From Lineus longissimus (lineage: Eukaryota > Nemertea > Pilidiophora > Heteronemertea > Lineidae): a stretch of DNA of 64,000 bases. The notes under the pieces were generated by a model, which worked only from the letters and a program-made list of their open reading frames with translations, did not search any database and had not been told where the DNA came from. Location of the stretch: NCBI RefSeq assembly GCF_910592395.1, contig NC_088314.1, positions 930,001-994,000 of the forward strand. Direction: 5' to 3'. The stretch's first letter is position 1. The number at the start of each line of letters is the position of its first letter. Positions 11,601 through 24,137 of the stretch are shown here, one piece after another. The translations under genes were made by a program, and so were the position numbers.

Positions 11601-14600
11601 TTTGTAATTGTATCACAAACTTATCCTGAATTACTTTCAATTAGATTTTTTGAGATTACGCTTGACTTTCACCTCAGCTGACCACATAATCGTGTTGTTT
11701 TCATCCGTCTCGAGTCTTAGGCATAGCCCCTTCATCTTGTAAACTTGAAAGGCCGTCAACATTTCGTTAAATTCAAATATTCTCACCAATTAATGCAGCT
11801 CTGCTAACATAAAGTAGGAAATAATTGGTCTAAACCCATAAAACACTTGCTGATGGGCGATCAGTTTGGACTTAAATGCTAGCAGGCCATTTGTGGTTCT
11901 TACAGGATTTCTAGGACTTTCTGTCCAACTTCTTCACCTCAACCGACCTTTAAAGTTTTCATTAACTTCTGTTCCTGAAGCTAATGCGGCTTTGCAATCG
12001 CTGCTGTGAACATGAAATGATTGTTAATTTGGATATTATCGCCAATACTGCGACTCACATATCTTAAGTAGAAAATAATTGGTCTTAAACCAGTTGAAGG
12101 CTGTCTGGTGATCACGAGATAAGTAGCAATTCAACAAGCAGTGATAAATGTTATAGATATTCAAGACAAAAGTTCTCCTTATAATCTCCCTTTGAAGACA
12201 AAATCACCACTTTGTTAAATTTTACTGCAATTATGGTTTATGCTTTAAGTTGAAATTAATTGGTCTCAATCTTGAGTTGTCCTGCCCAAAGGCTTCCAAG
12301 GCCTCTTGATCATTGCAATATTGGTCTTACTGAGCTGGTAATGACCCCTTCAATACCACACTTGTAGAATCGCTAGTGTCAACGCGGTTAATCTTATTGC
12401 ACGTGTTATTTTGCTGAGGGTGTTCAAGTCTTCAGTAAACATCTGCAATATTCAGTAGTGTGGTTTACAGATTGATCTTTATGGACTTGGTGAGGGGGCA
12501 TGTTACAAGTTGTGAAGTTCTGATTGATTTTCATCAGAGAGATAGAGAAGTATAAGCACCTCCAGGTCACAAATCAGTTTTTATGAGGCTGGCATACAGT
12601 CTTATCATTTCCTGTCATGAACCAGTTGGTTCCTGAGCTAGTTTCACTTATCAAAGGAAATAATACCTGACTTGAGGTATTGTGTTCCTGAGACAGTCCC
12701 TTTGTGCTTTCAGCCTGCCTTGTCGGAAAACCTCAAAAACATTGATTTTAGTAATTGTAGTGAGAATGAGGGAGCACAGTGTTTCCAGTAGCACTAGCAA
12801 TTAGACCAGATTAGTGGGAAATGTTGAATACTTGAATTTCATTTCAACCATGCCAAGTACATGTCAACATCTTTAAACATTGATATCCACTAACGACTGA
12901 CATTCATTGCGGTGACCTGAGTGATCAACTTGTTCATAATCTTAGATGAAGTTGTGACTGTCTTTGGTCACCAGGCCTCAGCCGTTTATATCTAAGCTGT
13001 TTACATGAGGATTAAATCACTTCATAAATATATTCAAATCGAGTCCCGTTAATGAGTAAATCGGTGCGGCCACCTTTGATCCTTGTCACCAATAATGAAA
13101 TAATCCAATGGGCCGAGTTCTGAGCACAATTTGCAACATTTCAAAACATGCTACTCGTTTGTTTGTGTTTATAAATATTAGAATGTTTGAAGTTGCTTAT
13201 TTGAGAAGTCCACAAGCCACCCGGTTTTATGATTGGAGTCATTTGTGCCAAACTTCAAAGATCGGCATTTGGAGTGACGCACTGGACACTTGAGAGCCCT
13301 AAAGACGCAGGCTTCAAAATCAAAGTCTGGCACATCTCAATTCACATTAGTATTGTTTGAAGTATCGAGATATGGCAAATTAAATTCATTTTTTTACACT
13401 TTTTCATGTGAAATTTCCAATTAGGGAGGATTAGCTTTGAAAGAAGTCCATATTTTGAATGGGCTGAATCCAGCTTTTGAGACCACGGATAATTTGAAAT
13501 GATTCCATATAAAAATGCCATAATGGGTTGGTTTTAAATTAGGCATTTCAATTCCTCGGAGGTGAAAATCTGAAAATAGGTTTAGCTTCATTTCAAAGTT
13601 CTGTATTGTGTTGACGGGTGTAATAAGCTTCGTTAGCCTCTCAATTAAAGTTATCTTTTAACACCGCTCTTGTTGAGAACAACAACATTTCAAAGCTTTT
13701 GATGTTTTTGTGACAGATTACAGAGTTTTTTTAAAGCAGGCAGTTTTTGGTATGTTTGTGAAGATGATATTGATAATGGCAGTGATATGCCACGAGTGCA
13801 ACAGGCATCCTAAGTGATTAGGATTACCAGTAGTCACGCCCACAGGAAATCTCCCAGGGTGCCTCTGACATGATTTTAGTCATTTTTCGCCCTGGCTGAA
13901 CGCCAAGCTTTGTCATTGCCAGTTAAAAAGGTATGCTGGACATGGCTAATGTGATTTGCCGTTCAGACAATGTCAGTTGTGGGAGTGAAATGTCTTGAAG
14001 ATTGTCCAACAATGAGCCTAAAACCTACTCAAAAATCAGATATCCCCAGCCCCACCTACTACTGTGTCCTCTTGAATGGCTCATCCCCTTGATCAGCATC
14101 CCAATAACCATCATGTATTTGCTCTCTAATTGCAGGAGGACCGAACATGTGTGTCCTTCAACTCCAACTCGCGTTACCTCCTGAGCGGTGGCAAGGCCGG
14201 GACGATAGCGGTGTGGGATCTCAAGACTCACAAGTTAAAGAAGACATACAAGGTATGCCCACATCAGAGACTCACATGCTGTGACCTTCAGTGGTTTTGA
14301 GACATGTAGTCTCCAACTCTTTCACTTTCAGGAAGAATATTCATCGGGTCAATGCCAGTTTCTAATCTTGTTTTATGGGGTAAAGGAGACATGAATGCTC
14401 TATGGCTGAAGTAAAACATGCTGTTCTAGAATCGTTGTCCTCTAGACTCCCAAGGCTTTGGCACTGCTGTGCTATCAGAGAAAGTGTGAGTCTTGTGTCA
14501 CCCTAGCCTAGCTTTGATGGCTGGTCATGACCAGTAAACGATTCGGGAGGTCTGTCGTCATTCCCATGTCCGTCGCTAATGCTCCTTCTCTGCCTTACCA

Positions 14601-17600
14601 TTGCATGAGCAGCCTGATTTAGTGGAGGTATGTCAGAATGTTCTGCACTCAATCCCCTCCACACGCTAAGAGCACGACCCTCGGTCACTGTTTCTGTGTC
14701 TCTAACATTCCAAAGAATCTAAAAACTAGATTGTCAAATCTGGCAATAGCAATGTTTGTGTCCGGATTGTACCTGGGGCAATAGAGGGAAACCCTGCCAT
14801 TATCGCAGACACATTCATAACCTTGTATTACACCAGTTGTGATACTGTAAGTCAAGTCACTTCATACACAACTGTTTTTAGAGTTTATGAATGCACTTTC
14901 ATTGTTCTAACTTGGTGTATTTGTTGTGTTTCTAACTACGATTGGAACTGGAAGTAAATGCAAGTTACAATATGTGATTCTCAACATTACAAATTTTTGC
15001 TTGGCAAACTCCCAGGCAAGAAAAATCATCTGAACATTTAAAGGCTATTATTGAGATATTTGTAACTATAACCATATAATAGATTCATTTGTCTGATGAT
15101 GTCTGCAGAATGTTAATGTCATGGCATCTTGATATCATTGATTTGTGAAGAAAGGCAACAAAAAGGTCTTCTTTGTGTTGCTGGCCAGGTACTTTTGCAG
15201 TATATGGAGGAATAGCTTCCTTTATCAAAGCTAATATCTTTTCATGTACCTTTGAATGTGACGTCTACCCATGAAGTAAATGACAAGACGAACTCTTTAA
15301 ATCACGACAAAATACCTTTGTCTGGAGTCATGCACCATGACTTTTAAAGTATGTTGTAATTTCTGGCGGAACAACAGAAATCAAAAAACGGTTTCCTGTC
15401 GTCTGTCTTATTAGTCTTGGCTGACTTGGTAAGTTGACTGACTTCGTGAAGTATCGATTTGATTTAGAGACTGTTTTTTTACCGAACCACTGAGGTGTGG
15501 TTTGCTAGCTGAAATATGATCAGTAATCTCATTTAACTGAGTTTAATGGAACTAAGATCAATTCAAAAGGTTGTAAAAAATCCAATCATTGGTTTGCTGT
15601 CTGTTCAATAAAGTTGTACATGCAATTAATTTTAAAGCAGTTCAAACCAAACTTCATATTCTCCAACAACCATATTCTTATACAAATCAAAAACAGCATA
15701 TTGTTGTAAATTCTTCTTCTGTGCGTGTCCTCTTGGTAAACCTCACAGAATGAGATTTGAGATTGAGAATTGAGATTTTGTAAGCAATTGCAGGTTTAGT
15801 GAAAATACCATTTGCCCTTGATCTAATATTCACTTAAATGATTGTCCTGTGCTCTGATCTTAGGCCAATAGCCTCATTTTTGCATCCCAACATTGTCGCC
15901 CGGCTTTCCACATCACAACCAAAATCACTTTGATGACGCCTTAATAATGTTCCTGTCAATCTTCTGATCTTATGTGCCCAGTGGAGCATGATGTGTGGAC
16001 TTCCCCTTGACACACACAGTTGCTCATTTTCTGCCATTTCCTTTGAAGTTGATCAAGACACCGATATACCATAAATATTGTGTCAGATTTGAATCATCAA
16101 GTACTGGTTTCGTCACATGCATGAACTATCACACAATAAAAGCAATTAAGTTGGATATGATGTTCAATTATGGAGCGGTTGACATGAACTGGTACAAATC
16201 ATTGCCGTTTTGATGAATTTAAGATATGATTGTAGAATGATTAAACCCAGCTATCAATCTTAGTCAATAAAACCTCTGTGCAGCCAAAAAATATCAGGAC
16301 CAATGCCTGAATTGAGATTGTCTTGGACATGATGTGATTGTGAGAAAATTTACTCCAAATATCATTCAGCCTGTCACTGACTGTCACTCCTATGAGCAAA
16401 TCATGATTGACTGCACCAAAGTTTAACGAGTTGGAATCAAAAGGGTTTTTTGGCCCTGTTTCAAATTTCACTCCGTCTTTTCGCTTGATTGTTTCCAGAC
16501 CAGCATTTCATCAGTGCATACTAATCTTTTGTGACCTTTGATAAAACCAGACATTCTTTTCGAATTGTGTGTCGGTCCTTTGAAGGAAGAGATCAAAGAC
16601 TTACTGGGGAACATGTCAGCATCAGACCTTTCCTCAAGTTGAGTGTCTACCTTTCTGCAAAACACCATAATTTTGGTGATTTTAGTCTGAGTTTATCCCT
16701 CTTGTTTCAGGACCACAAGGGCCCAATCACATCCCTCACATTCAACTGGAATGACACTTATATTGCCTCAGGGTCGGAGTTGGGGGATATCATCATGTAT
16801 AATGTGGTCACTGCTCAAGCTTCAGCCCCGATGACCACCCCCAAGATGCAGGCAATCAGACAGCTACAGTACAGTAACTTCAAGAAGTCTCTTCTTGGAG
16901 CTGTGTCAGATGACGGTGCTGTGTCTCTCTGGGACACAAACACAAGGCGACTCTTACACTCATTCACAGACATGCACTGCTCCTCGGCGACAGGGCTGGC
17001 ATTTTCACCACTCAACGAGATCCTCTTGATGAGCGTGGGTTTGGATAAGAGGATCGTGTGCTATGATGTAGTGGGTAAAACGTAAGTTGAAGAGCTAACC
17101 TTGAATGTCATAACCAATTTCATGCAAGCAATAACTGATCCATCAAATGAAAGATGGAGCGCAGTGGTCTATTGGTTAAGGTGTGGTCCTACTCTCCATT
17201 TGAGCATTATGGGTTAAACCTTTGTCTAGATGCCCCTTTATCCTCTCAGACTGAGCTGAAGGGATGCGTTGTGTTTTAGCAGCGCCATGACACTCCAGAT
17301 TGGCTGCGTGGAGACCGTTATTGTTACAGTTGATGAAGAGCAGTTTGAGACCGAACTGGGTCCATGTGAAGTACCTTTAAAGCCCTGTTAAGAATTCTAA
17401 CACCCGTTTCTGTTTCAGGGCTGTTAAAACAATGACGGCAGAATGCGCATTAACCAGTATTGACATTCATCAAGACGGAGCCACGCTAGCCGTCGGATCA
17501 AACAGAGGCAAGGTGTTCATCTATGATCTCCGCCAGAAAGCCCAACCCGTTCACACGTTCCAGGCACACCAGTCAGCAATCTCATCTCTCAGGTTTCAGA

Positions 17601-20600
17601 GCAACACGAAAGCACTCAAGGTAAGTCATGCAATCGAGACTCTCACCTGTTTTCTTGCTGGTGTAAAGGGCTTTTTAATATGAAACCAGATTCAATAACA
17701 AGAGATGTGTTCAGCTGCCTGCTGGTTGAGTCCAAAGAGCATGTCAGTGCCAAGGCCTAGCTAATCTGATTGTTACTTGTAGCTACAGAGGATGTTCCCT
17801 GCAACACTGCTTAAATTCGCCTCTTCATCTACAATGTCTTATCGGATGTTTTTCTTCAGAATGACAGTACGTCGAGTACCAAGTCACATCGAAGCAGCAT
17901 CACGAAGAAGCCTTCCCTCGCTGGCCTTAATCAAAACTCGAGTAGCAATGACAACAGTCCGAGGAGTATCATGAATGGTGATACAGATATGGGAAGGGGT
18001 GAGTACACGTGGCTGTCAGTCAAGAAACCTTGCCGAATGATTGTGGAGACATTGTGATCAAGCAAAAGTGGCTGGTGTTGATAAGCTTTTGCTCCTTATT
18101 CTTTCCCAGTGGCAAGAAATCATCTCATGGAAGGGTGCGGGGTTTGTACTAAACATCAAAGACAAGTCAAAGATCAATCACACGTTGACGCCTACTTTAG
18201 CAGACCCCGAGTCCTCATACCCGTGTTATATTTCCAGGTTTAACCGATCGAACAAATCTAGATGAAGTCATTTCACCATACAGAGAAAGTAAGTTAAATG
18301 TGCATTATATGAAGTTCAGCATTTTAAAATAGAAAGTTCCTTGTGTGTGAGATTGAAAGTGTGCTGTTGATGGTTTCTTTGATGTCCTTTATTACACGAC
18401 CTACATTCACACCTTGTGTCACTGAAACATGTAAACTGTCACTCATTATGGAGCATGATTGATTGATTGATTCATATTCGCCAGCTTTGATGTTCTATTC
18501 AAAAGGGTACTTCAAATGATTCCAGGTCAGAAGGATCATGTCAGGAATGTTGATTGGAATTATTCATTAGTTTAGAAAGTTCAGACATAGGAATTTCTGA
18601 TTAGTACCATTTAGGAAGGTTCAAGGTGTCTGATTCATGAATAGAAGGAGATTTGGCTAACTTTGCTCATGGAACAGAGTTCTAAGTCATGAAGAGATGT
18701 GCTGTTGGACACTTCAGGGATGTCAGTGATAAGGAAGCTTTGATAACTTGTACAATTCTCATGCCCAGAGCAATTTGCCAAAGCGCAGGCACCAATGATG
18801 CTCATTTGACTTCCATTTGAATTGTGTTTTCATGTTTCGCTGTTTCAGCATCTGTAAATAAGACATCAGAATTCACCGACATCTCATCTGAAAATCGACC
18901 AGACATCTTAGGCAAATCATTGAATTACAGTAGTAAAAATATGTCCTATGGTGAGTGCAGTCTCATTTTGTGTCTTGTGTGTATAGACAATGGAAAAGTT
19001 CTTTGCTATGTTAGCTGTCAGCTCACAACAAAGGATAATGGTACCCACCTTTGCAGACACTGCTGTAATCCAGAAAGACACCTACAGTATGTCATATTTA
19101 ATGTCATCCTTAACAGACAGGTTCGGGTGTACATGTAATGTTTAGTAAAGCTCTGGCTTTAAGTGTTTTCCGTATTCATAACATCACCAAACGTCTTCAC
19201 TTGTTCCTTTCCAGAAGGTGTTTTTTCTCCGCTGAATGAGAACAACTCGTCGAATATGTCACGGCGTACGACCATGGGCACGTCACTCTTATTAAACAGT
19301 GGCTCCTCCCCGCCACACATCCACCTAGAGAACGGCCACGATGACCCGCCAATCATCAACACTGAGTTAGAAACAGTAAGAGAACAAGATGTAACGCCGG
19401 CACCTCCCGCACCTACACCTACACCTCTTATGGCCCCTGTAAGTTGAGCCGGTGCCCTGCTTCTAGCCGTTCACCTGTGGTTCACTGTTGCTATTAGTTC
19501 AATGTGTAGTTCTGTTAGGCTTGTAAGAACATTGCTTCCTGTTGCTTCTCTCGGCTTCACTGCACACCTGCTTTTCTGTTTTGCTTTTCTATTGTTTATA
19601 ATTCAGTACCATTGCCAATACGACATGCAGTGCCAGAGTCCCCTCAGATCTGCCTTCACAGTCTCTGATGGCTTCCTCAGTCTCTACCAACAGCTACCAA
19701 CACTCTATGAACTGATTCCCCTTAATTTTGGCCCTTTTAAGTACCTCCTCTATTGTGTTAGACATGTCTTGTTCGGAGACAGCCTCAACCCTGTAGGCGA
19801 CCCCACAAAGAAATGACAATGTTTTCGTCAACTCAACTTCCTCTTCCCTTTCTCTACACAGAAATCATTTAGTCGCAATGCCTCCCTGCAGAACGTGAGG
19901 AGTGTTCCTCAGAGTCCCCTCGAGGATCAAGCCAGTGGCAGTTCAGGTTCACCAAGCCCCAACATAAAGACAAAGCGATCGGCTTCACTTGGAAGCATCA
20001 AGAAGGAGATATTTGACCGAGGTGAGTTTGGGTGATGATAAGTCGTTTTTGTTTTGGACTTGTTTTGACCTTGGTCCTGCGTCATAACAAGAAATGTGAC
20101 GAAGAACTGGTGTGATGAGCTATTAACTGTTAGAATCAGTCAGGCCAGAGTAATAGCTGTTTACCAACCTTTCTCTGTGTTGTGATTGGAGAAACCGAAG
20201 GGCAGACAGCTATGAATTGTTATCCTTAAATAATTGGGGATAATCCAGGATTAAAATCAATACCTACAGACCGCTTAGGGGATGATTAACAAAAAGTGAC
20301 ATAGCGGCGTTTCTTGTGTGAATAGGGGTACTAGAGGTGAATTATGAGGTAACGTACAGTAATTGGGCATTATAAACTCTGTCCCCATTGGCTGTTCCCT
20401 AGGCGCTGGTCAGTTGAAAAGAGATTTCACCAACCCTTTTCATTAGTTAGGAACAAGGTGGCCTGGCACAAGTTTGTTAAAGTTTCAAGTTGAGAACGTT
20501 ATTATTCAGAATGCCAAATTTCCGTAAATTTGACGATGCTTTCTTTACTGCAGTGATAGAGCGTGTGAAAAACCCACCAAATGTTCCACCGGTGCGAAAG

Positions 20601-21156
20601 CTATCAGAAGGTAGTCGGCCACATTCACGGAGTACTTCCCGGGGTGCTCAGCTTCCTGTACCACTGACTCCCCCTATTAGTGAAAACGATCGAGGAGATG
20701 AGGCAGCAAATGGTCACATGCCATTGGAAGCGTCCGCGATGCCAGTGACACCCCAGAACTTCCAGACGGAGTTCATCAGGAATATGATTGAGGATGCTCT
20801 CGAGGACTTCCAGGATCGAATGCGAAAAGACGTCTTTAATCTTCAGGTGGAGATGTTGAGGCAGTTCCAAATCCAACAGGTAGGTGGCAATCTTGGCAAC
20901 AACCATCGTTCCACTGTCCAGCATAAAACAAAATCAGTTTTCGAGCTAGATTTCTTTAGTAACTGGTTAGTGGACCCTACCAATAGAACACAGTCTATGA
21001 TGAAGAAAACAATACCTGTGTAAATGTTAACGCAATTCCTGTGTGTTTCAGGGCTACATGATGGCGGTCATGCAACAGAATTCAATCAACCCAGACTTGT
21101 TAGCCGAGGTAGAGAGATTACGAGAAGAGGTGAAACGATTAAAGAAAAACTTCTGA
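8683..21156 (+). CDS. NEDD1: NEDD1: WD40 protein that recruits the gamma-tubulin ring complex
   Basis: Targets gamma-tubulin complexes to centrosomes and spindles. Twelve exons: 8683-8809, 11309-11397, 14136-14252, 16711-17081, 17419-17620, 17860-17998, 18238-18288, 18849-18950, 19215-19438, 19862-20021, 20554-20879, 21052-21156. They sum to 2013 nt, 670 residues (human 660), with all phases consistent. The N-terminal half (about 1-302) is a WD40 propeller; WNDTYIASGS, KKSLLGAVSDDGAVSLWD and VGLDKRIVCYD match human NEDD1 closely. The middle is Ser/Pro-rich and probably phospho-regulated. The C-terminus has QTEFIRNMIEDALEDF and ends ERLREEVKRLKKNF, the helical gamma-tubulin-binding region. The start MADFKLVTAGEDIRIWD aligns with the human start. 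Exon 2 (NNFIASASSAGDKLVITG) is only 89 nt and bridges introns of 2.5 and 2.7 kb. Confidence 0.95.
8810..11308 (+). other. NEDD1 intron 1
   Basis: AT-rich intron between the first WD40 exon and the short second exon. I see no coding segment, RNA gene or clear repeat in it. Confidence 0.7.
11398..14135 (+). other. NEDD1 intron 2 with a recurring short motif
   Basis: Non-coding intron. A motif of the form AAATAATTGGTCTNAA recurs near 11818-11835, 12069-12086 and 12251-12268, each embedded in loosely similar sequence. This suggests old, diverged tandem duplication. Nothing else is recognisable. Confidence 0.55.
14253..16710 (+). other. NEDD1 intron 3
   Basis: Non-coding intron. The frame open just upstream of 16711 is intronic read-through into exon 4, since a TTGTTTCAG acceptor precedes the conserved DHKGPITSL segment. 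Confidence 0.7.
17153..17225 (+). repeat. tRNA-like (SINE head) sequence in a NEDD1 intron
   Basis: AGTGGTCTATTGGTTAAGG resembles a pol III A box and GGGTTAAACC, about 40 bases later, resembles a degraded B box, with tRNA-like spacing. No full cloverleaf forms, so this looks like the head of an old tRNA-derived SINE. Evidence is motif similarity only. Confidence 0.4.
19376..19438 (+). other. NEDD1: Optional 21-codon segment of NEDD1 exon 9 (two in-frame donors)
   Basis: Exon 9 has two strong donors, GTAAGA at 19376 and GTAAGT at 19439. Both leave the reading frame in the same phase. The optional segment encodes a Pro-rich stretch (APPAPTPTP). The longer form is used in the CDS; the shorter would give 649 residues. 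Confidence 0.55.
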
Positions 21157-22650
21157 CCTGGTTGATTGAAAACTTGGTAAAAATGATTCATTGTTCAATG
21201 GCAATGCTCGGTGCTGGTTCACTGAGCTCATCTGCTCGGCGGCAATACGAAGAGATTCTTGGTGAACCGTTGTGGTAGAATGATGCTCTGCCTCAGACTA
21301 TATCGTCTGCTCGAAAATCAACATGGTGTTGTTGTCAACAAAGCTGCCAGAGGAGCAGCTCCCAGGACACTTTAGCTTGGAGGAGAGATGGACAATATTA
21401 GTTGGGATGAATGTGATGGCAGACGTTAGCTCTCCAAGGCTGAGAAACATTTGGAACATTCGTGAAAAGAGATTTGACGTGTTTACTGATGTGTTTTATT
21501 CACAGTCTCTTCTTTAACCAGCCAATGGAGAACTAGTGCTCTGATTTCAAGGATTCTGAACTTTGTTGCAAAACAATTGACTTTGCATCCTATTTCCAGA
21601 TGGTTATGTAGTTCAATGGTTTATTGTTGTTGTAAGTTAAGAAAAGAGGCAGCACTACAATACTGTGAGAAGAAAGGTATATTTTTGAGAATGGGGGATT
21701 TTTGCGATCTTTTGAGTAGAGAATGTGCTAGGAGAATTAGTGATTAGGTTCCTGAAGAGATGAAACATGTTCCTCTCAGAAAGGTTTTCGCACTACATGA
21801 AGGGTGATACGAACGACAGGAAATTCTTTTCACCTGAGTTTTGTACAGAAAGACCTCGTGTAAATTCACATGAGTCTTTCAGTAAAAACGTTTACTTGTC
21901 AATATCCCCAATAGTGTATGAGAACATTTACTCTTTGTCTCATTGTGCTAATGTACATTTCTTCTTCATAAGTTACAAGACTAGGTTTGTAATCAATCCC
22001 ACCTAAATGTCCTATGTTGGCCTTGTAAATCTTTGCATAATGTCGATTCACTGTCAACAAACCTGCAGGACGGGTCCCCCTTTAGTTTGTAAAATCCCTA
22101 TTATCCAAATAACTTGAAAACTCAACAAAAATGGTAATAGTAACTTCAGTATGATAAATATATCTTTACATATGTATTCTGTATCATCATGGTGTAATCA
22201 TTTGTACATACATTTGTAACAGGTTGATAAATAGGATTTGAATCGTTCAGTCTAATTGCTAAGGCCTTGCACAGCTGTTTGCTTCATGATAAGTTTGTTT
22301 ACGACAGGCTATGATAGTTGGTTGTAAACAATCTGAAAACGTCTTGGAGGGAGGGGTGGCATTGAGTGAAACTCTGGGAAACAGTTGTACCTCTCTGTTG
22401 TAGGGTTTTCTAGTCACTATAAAGCATTTACATAGTTCTGCTCTCCTGAAGATGAATTCCCTCTGAGTTTGAAAACAAATCATGTTGTTTTGCTCATTTA
22501 GGCTATGATCAGGTATTTTGTCAGAAGGGCAACTTGCCACTCTGTCAGAGAGATAGAAGAAGTTAGTTTTCTCTTGGGATTGAGGCAAATTCTGAAACAT
22601 CTTAGTTACTTTTTATCTGGCTTCATTAGTCTATGAGATGTAAAGTAAGA

Positions 22651-22701
22651 CGTGTACATGTGACTGATGTGTACATGTGACTGATGTGTACATGTGACTG
22701 A
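22651..22701 (+). repeat. Three tandem copies of a 17-bp unit
   Basis: TGTGTACATGTGACTGA is repeated three times in direct succession; the first copy has one mismatch. It lies in the presumed NEDD1 3' UTR. Confidence 0.9.
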
Positions 22702-23514
22702 TTGCCTTTAAGAACCCTTGATTATTCCTCATTCTTTGTACATATTGCATCAGAGCCCCAATAGTGAACAGTATTTTTCATGAATTTTCCAAAGCTGTAA
22801 GTGGTGGTTAACACTTTGAGAACTAAAGTTGGCTAGATACTATGTATAAGCAGTTTAATAGTATGCTTTCACAATAAGAAGGCACATTTTGAATGTTTTC
22901 ATTTCGAGTCGGACTTTATTGTGAAAGTGTTAACTAATAACTACTCCACCTTGTTTTGGTTTATCAAGCATTTAAAATCATAATGTACAGATCTGACTCC
23001 GTGATGTATTTTTGTGTAAATAGTTGTAATTGTTTCCATGGCAACATTCTCTTGTTTGACTGTATCATGAACGTGGAAACACATTTTCAAATATTTTTGC
23101 TTTCAACGAATAACTGTTGGAAGATTGTAAAACTCATACGGTCTCTTGTTTTCGATCTGGCTTCTTCAAGCAGGGCAGACTTCAACTAGTCACAATCTGG
23201 ATTCCAGATCTTCAACGCCGCCAATGTTTGTGGGAAGTTTTTGACCAGAGAGACTGTATTTATAACCAGTTGGTAGAGTATTGGAATCTCAACTAGTGAA
23301 CCATAATTTGACCACTCGGGACAATGTTCGAGGCAGTTTTTGACTAGACAATGAATGTTTAACCAGCTGGAGGAGTACTAGATAACCAGCTGGAGGAGTA
23401 CTAAATGGTGTAAAGTAATGGGTTCTTTTCTTGTGAATCATAATTTGACCACCAAAGACAATCTTGGCCGAGTCACAATCTGGAGACAACACTGTCAAGT
23501 CTCTACAGGGTGTC

Positions 23515-23972
23515 ATGCCTCTTCTCAGACGGTCGCAGCCAGGGCGAATCAGTCCTGGCTGCTCCCCCAGTGCTGACAATATGATGAGAGAGATGAGACA
23601 GCCATAGCCAGGCCACATCAGTCTTGGCTGCTCCACCGTGCTGCCAACATGATGAGAGAGATGAGACGGTCACAGCCAGGCCAAATCAGTCTTCGCTGCT
23701 CTGACAAGTTGTCAACATGGTGAGAGAGATGAGATGGTCACAGCCAGGCCGAATCAGTCCTGGCTGCTCCACTGTGTTGACATCATGATGAGAGAGATGA
23801 GACAGTCACAGCCAGGCCGAATCAATCCTGGCTGCTCCACCATGTTGACATCATGATGAGAGAGATGAGACAGTCACAGCCAAGGCACATCAGTCTTGTT
23901 GGCTGCTCTGCCAAGTTGTCAACATGGTGAGAGAGATGAGACAGTCACAGCCAGACCACATCAGTCCTGGCT
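23515..23972 (+). repeat. 68-bp minisatellite, about 6.5 copies
   Basis: Units begin with a GATGAGAGAGATGAGAC-like core at about 23583, 23651, 23719, 23787, 23855 and 23926, preceded by a degenerate partial unit. Each includes CACAGCCAGGC and TCCTGGCTGCTC. Period is 68-71 bp, with two alternating variants (GTTGACATCAT versus GTTGTCAACATG endings). Each unit contains CAGCCAGG and CCTGGCTG in inverted order, so it can form a short hairpin. Confidence 0.9.
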
Positions 23973-24131
23973 GCAAGGTAGCATTCCAACCTTGCATTGC
24001 AACCATCACCTTCACTCACTTTCAGATGATTGACAGTCAATTAGCCTGTCTAATTAGTCCAATGCAGAAATATCTGGGAATTTCCAGGTAAAAGAACAAT
24101 GAAGAAAACGTTTTTTCTTGTTATTGTACGG

Positions 24132-24137
24132 TTTATT
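24132..24137 (-). other. Probable polyadenylation signal of KLHL12
   Basis: AATAAA on the minus strand, 1.6 kb downstream of the KLHL12 stop codon and at the border of the NEDD1-side repeats. It would mark convergent gene ends near 24110. Confidence 0.5.

Larger units (their letters stand above)
21157..24110 (+). other. NEDD1 3' UTR and intergenic DNA with tandem repeats
   Basis: Downstream of the NEDD1 stop, likely including its 3' UTR. I found no canonical AATAAA on the plus strand, so the end is undefined. It contains a 17-bp triple repeat, an imperfect ~100-bp duplication (about 23228-23310 and 23335-23460) and a 68-bp minisatellite. No gene seen. Confidence 0.5.
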
